In this document: piece by piece, positions 8,579-17,440 of the stretch
Numbering within the stretch: position 1 is the first letter of the stretch
Layout: every line of letters begins with the position of its first letter
Source: Amphritea balenae
Lineage (GTDB): Bacteria > Pseudomonadota > Gammaproteobacteria > Pseudomonadales > Balneatricaceae
Assembly (NCBI RefSeq): GCF_003858655.1
Contig: NZ_RQXV01000008.1
Location: 62,001-126,000 of the forward strand
Direction: 5' to 3'
Length of the DNA: 64,000 nt
Position numbers and translations under genes: made by a program
The notes under the pieces: model-generated
The model's input: the letters and a program-made list of their open reading frames with translations, nothing else
Database searches by the model: none
Told to the model about the DNA's origin: nothing

Positions 8579-9958
8579 TTACTTCTGGCTTTCGTAGGCC
8601 GGCGCATTCGGCAGGTCACGCATCAGTAATGCAAATTCCAGGTCGGCATCGGTATCTACCGCAAAGCGCACCTTATGACCCGAGCCCGGGGCACAGTCTT
8701 TGGCCTCGCCCTGCAGGTTTTCCATCTGCTCCAGCTTAAATTTGCGGTTACCTGTTGGCGTCATCAGTTCCAGGGTATCCCCCACCATAAAGCGGTTCTT
8801 CACCTCGATATCGACAGTACCCTTTTGCAGGTCACGATCGATCACTTCACCCACAAACTGCTGATGCACCCCGACAGAGTTACCGGTTTCGTAGTTCTGA
8901 TACTCGTCATGTACGTGACGACGATAGAAACCTTCGGTGTAACCACGGTTTGCCAGGTTCTCAAGATTATCCATCAGGCTCATATCAAACGGCCGTCCGG
9001 CAGCAGCATCATCGATCGCTTTACGATACGCCTGAGTCGCACGGGCAACATAGTAATGTGACTTAGTTCGACCTTCGATCTTCAACGAGTGGATACCCAT
9101 CTCAGTTAAACGATGTACGTGCTGGATAGCCCGCAGATCTTTTGAGTTCATGATATAGGTGCCATGCTCATCTTCAAAAGCAGGCATATACTCGCCTGGG
9201 CGGGTCTCTTCCTGCAGCAGGTACGTCTTATCGGTTGGCTCACCAAGCCCTAAGGCAGGCTGCTTACCTGTCATATTCGGGGCAGCCTCATTCGGGTCAA
9301 AGTTCTGTACCGGAATCAGATCACCGTTATCACCCAGCTTTGCTTCATGGGCATCGTATTTCCAACGGCATGAGTTAGTGCAGGTACCCTGATTCGGATC
9401 ACGTTTATTGATGTAACCAGATAACAGGCAACGACCTGAATAAGCGATACAGAGCGAGCCGTGAACAAAGACTTCCAGCTCCATCTCCGGACATTTTTCA
9501 CGAATTTCCTGGATCTCATCCAGAGACAGCTCACGGGACATGATGATTCGCTCGATGCCAGCCTGGTGCCAGAATTTAACGCTGGCCCAGTTCATCGTAT
9601 TACTCTGAACCGACAGATGAATCGGGACATCAGGCCAGTGCTCTTTCACCATATGAATCAGGCCCGGATCTGACATAATCAGTGCATCAGGCCCCATCTC
9701 GATAACCGGACGCAGGTCATCGATATAGGTTTTCAGTTTACTGTTATGCGGCATGATATTACTGGCCACATATAGCTTTTTATTCTGCGCATGAGCGATC
9801 TGGATACCTTCATGCAGATTATCCAGATTAAAATCGTTGTTACGCACCCGTAAACTATAACGAGGCTGACCGGCATACACCGCATCGGCCCCATAGGCGA
9901 AAGCGTATTTCATATTGCGCAGCGTACCCGCTGGCGAGAGAAGTTCTGGTTTAAACAT
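8579..9958 (-). CDS. yegQ: tRNA 5-hydroxyuridine modification protein, U32 family
   Basis: This 459-residue member of the U32 family matches YegQ (TrhP), which is known to be needed for prephenate-dependent 5-hydroxyuridine formation at tRNA position 34. It begins with KPELLSPAGTLRNMKYAFAYGADAVYAG; the U32 signature lies at VFVHGSLCIAYSGRCLLS (about residues 164-181). The following cysteines, in GTCTNSCRW, belong to the conserved cluster-binding set. The C-terminal part (about 370-440) is a beta-barrel domain. Length and order fit YegQ rather than RlhA. Confidence 0.88.
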   Translation of the reverse strand: MFKPELLSPAGTLRNMKYAFAYGADAVYAGQPRYSLRVRNNDFNLDNLHEGIQIAHAQNKKLYVASNIMPHNSKLKTYIDDLRPVIEMGPDALIMSDPGLIHMVKEHWPDVPIHLSVQSNTMNWASVKFWHQAGIERIIMSRELSLDEIQEIREKCPEMELEVFVHGSLCIAYSGRCLLSGYINKRDPNQGTCTNSCRWKYDAHEAKLGDNGDLIPVQNFDPNEAAPNMTGKQPALGLGEPTDKTYLLQEETRPGEYMPAFEDEHGTYIMNSKDLRAIQHVHRLTEMGIHSLKIEGRTKSHYYVARATQAYRKAIDDAAAGRPFDMSLMDNLENLANRGYTEGFYRRHVHDEYQNYETGNSVGVHQQFVGEVIDRDLQKGTVDIEVKNRFMVGDTLELMTPTGNRKFKLEQMENLQGEAKDCAPGSGHKVRFAVDTDADLEFALLMRDLPNAPAYESQK

Positions 9959-10000
9959 TAATTCACTACATTGAAAATGGGTTAAATAACGGTGACAGGC

Positions 10001-10561
10001 TCAGGCCATATCCTGCAGAGGAATTTCAAACAGCGGCGTATAAATTGAATCACGCTCGCCGGGCTTACTCTGAAACAGAACGACCGAATCGGCCAGACTA
10101 TAAAGGTCCAGTTCAGGCCACTCCTGTGGCGGTACAAATTTATTCTTCGCAGGCAAGCGGCCCAGAGTAATATGAGGTTTAAAGTCCTCCTCTTTGAACT
10201 CTATACCCGCTTCCAGCGCGATCTCCATCATAAAACGATTAAGACCGGTTAACGCTTCATGTTCAGGGCTCATTGCCGCAACTACCGCGAGCTGCTTACT
10301 CACCGGATAGTATTCGGCGGTATTAATGTGCACCTGAAACGAACTGACTTCTGCCAGTTTTTTACGGGTTAACTGCTCTAACTGATCTACCTGCTCCAGA
10401 GATATATTCCCCAGAAAGCAAAGCGTCAGATGATAAGACTCCGAATCGATCCAGTTCACTTCAACATGTTTATCATACTGACATAGTGTATCAGCATGAT
10501 CTGCCAGCCATCGCGTTACCGCATCCGGCAACGTTAGCGCAAAAAACGCACGTATTTCCAT
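10001..10561 (-). CDS. thpR: RNA 2',3'-cyclic phosphodiesterase
   Basis: This 186-residue protein of the 2H phosphoesterase superfamily carries the two diagnostic H-x-[TS] motifs, YHLTLCFLG (about residues 43-51) and KPHITLGRL (about 128-136). ThpR (LigT) hydrolyses 2',3'-cyclic phosphodiesters at RNA ends. The domain fills the whole protein. It lies 42 bp upstream of yegQ on the same strand, and both genes have RNA-related roles. Confidence 0.88.
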   Translation of the reverse strand: MEIRAFFALTLPDAVTRWLADHADTLCQYDKHVEVNWIDSESYHLTLCFLGNISLEQVDQLEQLTRKKLAEVSSFQVHINTAEYYPVSKQLAVVAAMSPEHEALTGLNRFMMEIALEAGIEFKEEDFKPHITLGRLPAKNKFVPPQEWPELDLYSLADSVVLFQSKPGERDSIYTPLFEIPLQDMA

Positions 10562-10705
10562 TAAGCTGTCATCGGCCTTATAAAAAATGACCCACTATTC
10601 TGCCCGTCTGCAGATAGGATCGCAATCAAAATTTTGTACAAAAAACAGACAACCTGTCTTCTGCTTCGCAATAATTCAATCTCAGGTGACAGTGCTAAGA
10701 CCAGC

Positions 10706-11323
10706 TTATACGGCTGCCTTTGCCCGCACCACTTTTTGCACCGGTAGCGCCAGTATCCGTCTGATCCAGGCTGCAATCGCCGGATACTGGTCAAAGCTGA
10801 AGCCCGCAAGTTTTGGCCATGCCAGCACTGCAGCGCCATGAAAATCAGCCACCGTCAGTTTATCTGCCACCAGGTATTCCCGCCCTTGCAGATGTTGCTC
10901 CAACACCGGTAGAAAACGCGCCAGTACTTTCGTTCTGTCATCAATCAGTGCCTGATCAACCTGACCGTCAGCCGCATACTTAACCGCCAACAACATATCC
11001 AGTGCTGCCGCTTCGATCTGATTACTGATAAACAGACTCCAGCGATACAGGTCAGCTTCCTGCTCCAGGGTTTCAACCCAAAGCTGTTGAGCCCCATATT
11101 TCCGCGCCAGATAAAATAAAATCGCCTGACTTTCCCACAACACCAGATCACCATCAACCAGGGTTGGCAGCTTACCCGTTGGATTCAACGCCCGGTATGC
11201 TTCGGCCTGAGTCCCCTCACTACGAGGATTAAAGGGAAAGTTTTCATACTCGACCCCCAGCGTTTCCAGAACACACATCACCATACTGGCTCTGGAATAA
11301 GCGCTACCGTACACCTTAATCAT
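10706..11323 (-). CDS. Glutathione S-transferase family protein
   Basis: This 205-residue protein has the thioredoxin-like N-domain (KVYGSAYSRASMVMCVLE, with Ser-Arg near residues 9-12 as candidate glutathione-activating residues). The cis-Pro segment GKLPTLVDGDLVLWESQAI lies around residues 51-69, where the E-S pair binds the gamma-glutamyl group, and a helical C-domain follows. The substrate cannot be read from sequence. It is a single gene in tandem with thpR, separated by 144 bp. Confidence 0.85.
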   Translation of the reverse strand: MIKVYGSAYSRASMVMCVLETLGVEYENFPFNPRSEGTQAEAYRALNPTGKLPTLVDGDLVLWESQAILFYLARKYGAQQLWVETLEQEADLYRWSLFISNQIEAAALDMLLAVKYAADGQVDQALIDDRTKVLARFLPVLEQHLQGREYLVADKLTVADFHGAAVLAWPKLAGFSFDQYPAIAAWIRRILALPVQKVVRAKAAV

Positions 11324-11359
11324 CGATTCATCCTTAATCTGGTTTTGGCAATTACTGAA

Positions 11360-12319
11360 TTAAAAAGATTCAACCTGAAGTTGCAGGTTATTCAATTTCT
11401 GACGAATCTGTAATAACTCTTTATTGAGCAGGATGCGGGAGCCATCAATCGCCCGTACCGCCTGTTCATTTACTTTCACCCGACGTTCAAGCCCTGCGGA
11501 TGCGTTCTGATTAGATTGCAGCGCAACAATCTGTTCCGCAAAAGCAGATAGCTTCTTGCGTTGATCCGCTTGCTGTAGCTCAACCGACTCACTCAAGATC
11601 TGAAATTCAGTCCCCAGCGATGCAACACTCTGTTTCACTGACGCCATCTTTTCTGCCGCTACCTTATCATTTGCTTTAGCGGTCGCCAGCTGCTTCTTGA
11701 TACCGTCAAACTGCTTAGTCTGAGCACTTAGCTGGCTATTCAGATTTTTAGCTGTTTTGGCCTGAGTATCCAGCTTTGCCAGTGCACTTTTAAGCTGCTT
11801 CTCTAACTCAGCAATTTTAGGGGTATTACGCTGATGCGACACTACCCATAACTTACCGACTTCAGATGCCAGTTCTTTATGCGTTTGCTCTGCGGTAGCC
11901 GTCAGCTTCTTAACGCTAACCTGCATACCTTTTACCTGACTCAGCAATGACTCGCCGGACTCTGCAGCACTGTCTTCGGCTACCTGCAATAACTGTTGTA
12001 ACTCAAGCACTTTCTGATCAGTTTCCTGACGCTGCTGCTCCAGAGTAAGCAGCTGTTGATGCTGCATATAACCCCAATAGGCCAGGCCTGCAACCGCAGC
12101 GGCTAATAACAGAATAATAAGATAGCTCAAGCCATTACCAGAACCGCCACCGGCCTGCACCGTTGCTGCGCTACCCGATCCACCACCAGAACCAGCAGAT
12201 ACCGTAACAGGTTCTGCCGGCGTAGCCTGAGCCGCCTTCTTATCTGTTGTAGCTCCATTGGGCTCTCGTTCCGCCGGGCCAAAGCTGGGCAGATCCAGAT
12301 CTTTATCCTGATCACGCAT
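11360..12319 (-). CDS. Membrane-anchored coiled-coil protein, function unknown
   Basis: This 319-residue protein has a polar, Gly/Ser-rich N-terminal tail, one transmembrane helix (LSYLIILLLAAAVAGLAYWG, about residues 65-84), and then a long alpha-helical coiled coil to the end (heptads rich in Leu, Gln and Lys). The start is taken at ATG 12319 because GAGAGA lies 8 nt upstream; the longer frame to 12349 has no ribosome site. The layout is that of an inner-membrane protein with a periplasmic rod. No family name is secure. Confidence 0.7.
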   Translation of the reverse strand: MRDQDKDLDLPSFGPAEREPNGATTDKKAAQATPAEPVTVSAGSGGGSGSAATVQAGGGSGNGLSYLIILLLAAAVAGLAYWGYMQHQQLLTLEQQRQETDQKVLELQQLLQVAEDSAAESGESLLSQVKGMQVSVKKLTATAEQTHKELASEVGKLWVVSHQRNTPKIAELEKQLKSALAKLDTQAKTAKNLNSQLSAQTKQFDGIKKQLATAKANDKVAAEKMASVKQSVASLGTEFQILSESVELQQADQRKKLSAFAEQIVALQSNQNASAGLERRVKVNEQAVRAIDGSRILLNKELLQIRQKLNNLQLQVESF

Positions 12320-12395
12320 AGTGAGTCTCTCTATGACAAAATAATTCACATTATTGAACTGCGAATTCTACACCATCCGGCTTTCTTTTGGACAC

Positions 12396-12430
12396 AAAAA
12401 AGCCCCCTGAAATATAGGAGGCTATTTATA
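12396..12430 (-). terminator. Terminator after pepQ
   Basis: AGCCCCCT and AGGAGGCT form an 8-bp stem with one mismatch and a 7-nt loop. The A-run on the plus-strand left side gives a T-run for leftward transcription. It lies 45 bp past the pepQ stop. Confidence 0.65.
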
Positions 12431-12474
12431 CCTATAGCGTAAAAGTTTTTATCTCTAAGCAGTGACTTAAAAAC

Positions 12475-13785
12475 TCAAATGCCACTTCTTCCGTAGCCCA
12501 CAAACGCATCCCGGGTAAGGTTTTCAATGCCGTTGCCTGTTATCAGAATATTATCTTCAATCCTGATCCCCCCATAAGGAGCCAGCTCATCCACCAGAGT
12601 CCAGTTGATTAACTTACCTGTCGCGCTGTTTCGCAATGGTGTCAGTAGGCTGTCGATAAAATAGAGACCCGGCTCAATCGTGATGACATAACCTGGTTGC
12701 AACTTACCTGTCAGCCGAAGAAACGGATGCTCTGTGGGCGGTTTTGGTTCCACTCCCAGAGTATCATGCTGCCAACTGCCGACATCGTGTACCTGAAGGC
12801 CCAATAGATGACCCAAACCATGGGGAAAAAAGGCCCGTGTGATACCGCTATCGACCTGTTGTTGCGGGTCCGCCTGCACCAGACCCGAACGTTGTAACAG
12901 CTCGGCCAAAAGGTAATGCATCCGACAATGCAGGCTGACAAAATCGACACCCGCAGCAACTTCACTATTGAGTTGCTGCTGGGCCTGATTCAGCCCTGCC
13001 ACCAGCTCAGAAAACACACTACCAGAGGGTGTAAAAGTTCGGGTTATGTCAGCGGCATAGCCAAGAAAACAAGCGCCGGCATCGATCAGCAAACTACGAT
13101 GCTGATCCGGCACCTGACGCTGCTGAAACTGATAATGTAACACCGCGGCATGTTCGTTCAATCCCACAATATTGTCATAGGGCATATCCCGTTCATTATG
13201 CTCAATGGCACTAAGATAGGTCTGATGGATCTGATACTCACTGGCACCGGCAAGAAACTGCTGCTCAGCTACTATATGTCCTTTAACAGCTATCTTATTT
13301 GCTTCCCGCAAACAGTGGCTTTCCCAGTCTGACTTGATTCTGCGATTCAGATGCAGATCGTGCAGCAGCAGTTCAGGGTTGTGTTGCCAGCTCTCATGAA
13401 CATAGTCAGGCATAGTTTCAGCCATGACAGCCAGACGCTTTTGATTGATAGCAGGACGATCTGTGAAGGCAATAACCTCAAAGGCATTACTCCACCACTT
13501 ATCCGGAAGTTCCGGCACCATATGCCAGAAGTCACTGGGCATATGATAGTGAAGTTGCGGCTTACTACCTGGCTTTATTAATACCCAGCAATGGGGACTC
13601 TGTTCCAGAAATGGTACCCAGTGAAGAAAATGAGGGTTGGCCCGGAACGGGTAGTTATTGTCATCCAGAAAACGCCGATGCAGCTGACCGGAACCGATCA
13701 ACAAGCCATCATAGCTATGCTTTTCAATCTGTTCCTCGGCCACAGCCTGAAGCCGTTCTATATGTTGAAAAAACAGATGCTGCAT
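12475..13785 (-). CDS. pepQ: Xaa-Pro dipeptidase
   Basis: This 436-residue metallopeptidase has the pita-bread fold (M24B) and cleaves dipeptides with C-terminal proline. The dinuclear metal ligands can be followed: LLIDAGACFLGYAADITRTF (Asp, Asp; about 240-259), HGLGHLLGLQVHD (His; about 331-343), TIEPGLY (Glu; about 383) and GGIRIEDNILI (Glu; about 421). Length and motif order match bacterial PepQ, which also has organophosphate-hydrolysing activity. It is downstream of the lysR gene on the same strand with 13 bp between them. Confidence 0.9.
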   Translation of the reverse strand: MQHLFFQHIERLQAVAEEQIEKHSYDGLLIGSGQLHRRFLDDNNYPFRANPHFLHWVPFLEQSPHCWVLIKPGSKPQLHYHMPSDFWHMVPELPDKWWSNAFEVIAFTDRPAINQKRLAVMAETMPDYVHESWQHNPELLLHDLHLNRRIKSDWESHCLREANKIAVKGHIVAEQQFLAGASEYQIHQTYLSAIEHNERDMPYDNIVGLNEHAAVLHYQFQQRQVPDQHRSLLIDAGACFLGYAADITRTFTPSGSVFSELVAGLNQAQQQLNSEVAAGVDFVSLHCRMHYLLAELLQRSGLVQADPQQQVDSGITRAFFPHGLGHLLGLQVHDVGSWQHDTLGVEPKPPTEHPFLRLTGKLQPGYVITIEPGLYFIDSLLTPLRNSATGKLINWTLVDELAPYGGIRIEDNILITGNGIENLTRDAFVGYGRSGI

Positions 13786-13798
13786 TATTGATTACTCT

Positions 13799-14764
13799 CT
13801 ATTCGCTACACTCAGGTTCTAACGAGTGCTGGGGCACACCCTGAGTATTTATCTGAAACTTTAGCTGCTGCCAGAATTGATTCAGATTACTGTTTGGATT
13901 ATTTTTCAGCCGATACAGTCGGATCTGAATCGGGATATTCCACTCTTTTCCGCCGGCCAGTCCCAGACGGTTATATCTGAAGTTATTTTGCAATAACCGT
14001 GAAGGGATCCAGCCGAAACCAAAACCCTCCTTGATCATTGCTTTGGCGCTAACAGAATGCACATTCTCATTCATTACCAACAAATGAGGCGGATTCGGAT
14101 GCTGCTGTAAGAATTGCTTAATAACCGGTTGCATAAATGAACTAGCGTGATAACCAATATATGATAATGGCTGCTGCTTAGTGCCGGGCAGGCTGAACAG
14201 CGATTGCCCATCATCATCCAGGGCAGTGACAGGTACTAACTGCTCTTCGCAAAGTTCGATATGCTCAAACCGTTCATCATTCAATTCTTCAATGAATTCG
14301 ATCGATGGGTGCCAGTAGCAGAGCACCAGATCACACTCTCCGCTGGAGATCGCATTGACAAAATCGGCTCCCATCCAGGCGGTTGATTTAAGATTATGGT
14401 CTACCTCAATCCCTTCCTGCTCGGCAAAAGGCTTCAACCATGACTTCCAGAAGCCCAGATACAGGGTTTGGGTTGCAGCAAAAGTCAGACGCCCCTTCTC
14501 TTGCTCCAGAATATCGATACAGCGGCTTTTGGTCTCATGGTGGATTCGCGAGATCTGTTCTGCAGCAGCCAGAAAAACATCACCAGCAGGGGTGAGCGAC
14601 AACGGCAGACTGTTACGATCTATCAGCGTCACCTTCATCTCATCCTCAAGCAGTTTGATACGCCGACTAAGGGTTGGCTGGGTCGAATTTCGTTCATCCG
14701 CGGCACGGGAAAAATTCCGCGTTTTTGCCAGCGCGATAAAGTCATCTAGCCATCTGATTTCCAT
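13799..14764 (-). CDS. LysR-family transcriptional regulator
   Basis: This 321-residue regulator has the N-terminal winged helix-turn-helix (FIALAKTRNFSRAADERNSTQPTLSRRIKLLE, about residues 10-41) and a two-lobed substrate-binding domain (about 90-300). Its coinducer and targets are unknown; the neighbours pepQ, the M14 peptidase and the Dpp-like transporter suggest a peptide-related regulon, which is inference. The start codon and first 11 nt of the gene are the last copy of the 78-bp tandem repeat upstream. GTAAGGTAACGAG lies before ATG as a ribosome site. Confidence 0.88.
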   Translation of the reverse strand: MEIRWLDDFIALAKTRNFSRAADERNSTQPTLSRRIKLLEDEMKVTLIDRNSLPLSLTPAGDVFLAAAEQISRIHHETKSRCIDILEQEKGRLTFAATQTLYLGFWKSWLKPFAEQEGIEVDHNLKSTAWMGADFVNAISSGECDLVLCYWHPSIEFIEELNDERFEHIELCEEQLVPVTALDDDGQSLFSLPGTKQQPLSYIGYHASSFMQPVIKQFLQQHPNPPHLLVMNENVHSVSAKAMIKEGFGFGWIPSRLLQNNFRYNRLGLAGGKEWNIPIQIRLYRLKNNPNSNLNQFWQQLKFQINTQGVPQHSLEPECSE

Positions 14765-15164
14765 CTCGTTACCTTACTTATGAATCAGAGGTAAATTAAA
14801 AGACAGCTTAAAGCTCATCGCCAGCCAATTTCTGATTTCCATATCGCTACCTTACTTATGAATCAGAGGTAAATTAAAAGACTGCTTAAAGCTCATCGGC
14901 AGCCAATTTCTGATTTCCATATCGCTACCTTACTTATGTATCAGAGGTAAATTAAAAGACAGCTTAAAGCTCATCGCCAGCCAGTTTCTGATTTCCATAT
15001 CGCTACCTTACTTATGAATCAGAGGTAAATTAAAAGACAGCTTAAAGCTCATCGCCAGCCAATTTCTGATTTCCATATCGCTACCTTACTTATGAATCAG
15101 AGGTAAATTTAAAGACAGCTTAAAGCTCATCGCCAGCCAATTTCTGATTTCCATATCGCTACCT
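14754..15164 (-). repeat. 78-bp tandem repeat array (5 full copies plus a partial) upstream of lysR
   Basis: Copies begin at 14754, 14832, 14910, 14988 and 15066, each exactly 78 bp, with a partial sixth copy of about 21 bp from 15144. Copies differ at only a few positions. The leftmost copy overlaps the first 11 nt of lysR. There are no variable spacers, so it is not a CRISPR. Each unit contains the dyad AGCTTWAAGCT and, read on the minus strand, a start-stop mini-ORF. The array fills almost all of the space between the carboxypeptidase stop (15190) and lysR. Confidence 0.95.
14774..15154 (-). other. Five tandem 22-codon mini-ORFs in the repeat array
   Basis: On the minus strand the ORFs are 15086-15154, 15008-15076, 14930-14998, 14852-14920 and 14774-14842. 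Each reads MEIRNWLAMSFKLSF followed by NLPLIHK and TAA, with changes A-to-P and L-to-Q in the 14852 copy and F-to-L in the 15086 copy. Each TAA overlaps a TAAGG ribosome-site sequence 9 nt before the next ATG, the last being lysR itself. All copies and lysR are in one frame. This is the arrangement of translationally coupled leader peptides, but expression is unproven. The silent and conservative differences do not settle whether the peptide is selected. Confidence 0.5.
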
Positions 15165-15189
15165 ACTTTATTGCTGACTCAGATTCATT

Positions 15190-16326
15190 CTAGCTATCAT
15201 CGCAACGATCAAGCCAGGCCGCAAACGGATAAAGTACCGACTCACCCAAACGCATTGAGCGGGCGGGAGACCAGCCGAATTCATAATCAGGCTGCAGGTC
15301 AAAATCCTTAAAAGGCATTTCCAGCGTCATCGATGGACAATTGAAACGATGGCCGATCCAGTTAGCTGCGATCGTCATCGTCTCACTGCCGAACTTACCC
15401 GGTTCATAACCGCGCTCCATCTGAAAATCGGGATTAACCGCCATCAAATCCTGCTCAAACTGCTGTTCCTGCAGCAAAATCTGATCGGATACACCCGGCA
15501 CACCATCCTGACCAGCAATAAAATTACAGGGCAACGCTTCATCACCATGCACATCAAGCAACAGATCAACCCCGGTCTGCTCCATCATATTACGAACAAA
15601 GAGCACCTCAGGACTACGCTGTTCAGTTGGCTCGCCCCATTCCCGGTTTAGGTTAGCGCCGATAGCATTAGTCCGCAAATGACCTCGCACTGAACCGTCA
15701 GGGTTCATGTTAGGCACGACATAAAATTCAACCTGCTGACGTAGTTTACCGGCCAGTGCATTATCTTCGTCCAACAGAGATTCGAGAAAACCTTCAACAA
15801 ACCACTGAGCCATAGACTCGCCTGGGTGTTGTCTGGCGATCATCCAGAATGTTTTCTTCGGGTATTCTGTTGCGCTGATTCTGAGCACCTCTACGTCTCT
15901 GCCATCCAGGGTCTGGCCCAGGTGCTGACTCCGGCAATATGGTGATTGTTCAGCATATGCCAGCAGATCAAGATGACGTTCAAAACTGTAGGGCGCAAAG
16001 TATGCGTAATAAACACTGTTGGATTCCGGCTCGTGCTCGATAATCAGTTCACCATTTTCATAGCGGGTAGGTACTCTGAACCAAGCCTGCCGATCATAGC
16101 TCGCAACCGCCTGATAGTTTTCCCATCCATCCACATAAGCGGCCTCACCGGCATTAAGCAAACGCATACACAACGACTGACCTGCACCACCTTGTAACCG
16201 ATAGTAAAACCATTGAAAAAAGTCAGAGCCATTATCTTTACGGATATTCAGCTGTATATCAGCACTATCCTGCAGCGAAACAACTTCAATATTGCCGGCA
16301 TCAAAACCGGCACTCACCGTCAACAT
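15190..16326 (-). CDS. M14-family zinc carboxypeptidase (cytosolic CCP/AGBL-like)
   Basis: This 378-residue protein has an N-terminal beta-sandwich domain (about 1-120) and a carboxypeptidase domain. The zinc ligands are His and Glu in RQHPGESMAQWFVEG (about 163-177) and His in LDVHGDE (about 260); the catalytic Glu is in TLEMPF (about 340). It has no signal peptide, so it is cytosolic. I chose ATG at 16326 because GAGAG lies 6 nt upstream; a TTG at 16332 is too close to it. It lies directly after the peptide transporter operon on the same strand, so a role in trimming imported peptides is plausible. Confidence 0.85.
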   Translation of the reverse strand: MLTVSAGFDAGNIEVVSLQDSADIQLNIRKDNGSDFFQWFYYRLQGGAGQSLCMRLLNAGEAAYVDGWENYQAVASYDRQAWFRVPTRYENGELIIEHEPESNSVYYAYFAPYSFERHLDLLAYAEQSPYCRSQHLGQTLDGRDVEVLRISATEYPKKTFWMIARQHPGESMAQWFVEGFLESLLDEDNALAGKLRQQVEFYVVPNMNPDGSVRGHLRTNAIGANLNREWGEPTEQRSPEVLFVRNMMEQTGVDLLLDVHGDEALPCNFIAGQDGVPGVSDQILLQEQQFEQDLMAVNPDFQMERGYEPGKFGSETMTIAANWIGHRFNCPSMTLEMPFKDFDLQPDYEFGWSPARSMRLGESVLYPFAAWLDRCDDS

Positions 16327-16417
16327 GAACAACTCTCACTTAAAATTCTGATCTTTTAACTATAAGACATTAGCCGGAAAAATTGACAACAACTCTCACC
16401 GACTAATAATACTGAGT

Positions 16418-17440
16418 TCAAATCCGTCCTTCTTCCACAGCATGACAGGCAACCTGAGTACCGCTATCAGTCACGATCAACTGCGGAATTTCTTGTTTGC
16501 AGCGATCATCGGCATAAGGACAACGACCATGGAACACACAACCACTCGGCAGGTTAACCGGAGTCGGTACTTCCCCCTGTAGCTTGATATGATTTGGACG
16601 ATCATCCGCCAACTTAGGTATCGCTGACATCAACGCCTGCGTATAGGGGTGGCGTGGGCTATCAAACAGCTGTTCACTGGTACCTAGTTCACACAGAGTA
16701 CCCAGATACATTACCGCTACACGGGTACCAAAATGCTCTACCACCGAAAGATCATGGGTGATAAACATATAGGTCAGGTCACGCTGCTCCTGGGCATCCA
16801 TCATCAGGTTCAGCACCTGAGCCTGAATCGACACATCCAGTGCAGAGATCGGTTCATCGGCAACAATGAATTCAGGATCGACCGCCAGTGCACGGGCGAT
16901 ACTGATACGCTGACGCTGCCCACCGGAGAACTCATGGGGGAAGCGAACGCCCCAGCTTGGATCTACCCCGACTGAGAACATCACCTCATGCACCTTATCC
17001 CGGACTTCAGCACCACTCCATTTCGGGTTATGGAACTGTACCGGCTCGGCCAGCGTTTCGCTGACGGTCATTCGCGGGTTCAACGATGCATAAGGGTTCT
17101 GAAAGATCATCTGCATCTTTTTACGGTAGGGCATCAACGCCTTACCGGACATGTTATCTATCCGTTGACCTTCATAACTGATGCTACCAGATGACGGATT
17201 CAATAAGCCCATAACGGTTCGCGCAACGGTAGATTTACCGCAGCCAGACTCACCAACGACACAGAGCGCTTCGCCTTTAAGGATATCTAGATTAACTCCA
17301 TTGATCGCATGAACGTGCTCCTGGTGCCGCTTGATCTTGCCACCTTCAAAACGCAACTGGTCAAGAAAATCACCGGAGATAGAAAATCGTTTATACAGAT
17401 CTCTAATCTGCAACAGAGACTCATTTAGTTGAACTATCAC
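16418..17440 (-). CDS. Dipeptide/oligopeptide ABC transporter ATP-binding protein (DppF/OppF-like)
   Basis: This 340-residue ABC ATPase has Walker A GESGCGKS (about 58-65), signature FSGGQRQRISIARAL (about 168-182), Walker B FIVADEPISALD, and the C-terminal oligo/dipeptide extension with the CVFHGRCPYADDRC cysteine cluster. It starts with GTG overlapping the stop of the preceding ATPase gene (GTGA) behind a GGAGG site, so the two ATPases are translated in a coupled way. It energises uptake through the paired permeases. Confidence 0.9.
   Translation of the reverse strand: MIVQLNESLLQIRDLYKRFSISGDFLDQLRFEGGKIKRHQEHVHAINGVNLDILKGEALCVVGESGCGKSTVARTVMGLLNPSSGSISYEGQRIDNMSGKALMPYRKKMQMIFQNPYASLNPRMTVSETLAEPVQFHNPKWSGAEVRDKVHEVMFSVGVDPSWGVRFPHEFSGGQRQRISIARALAVDPEFIVADEPISALDVSIQAQVLNLMMDAQEQRDLTYMFITHDLSVVEHFGTRVAVMYLGTLCELGTSEQLFDSPRHPYTQALMSAIPKLADDRPNHIKLQGEVPTPVNLPSGCVFHGRCPYADDRCKQEIPQLIVTDSGTQVACHAVEEGRI

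Noticed and set aside
14754-15164. CRISPR array
   Set aside because: The 78-bp units follow each other with no variable spacers between them and no cas genes are near; it is a simple tandem repeat.
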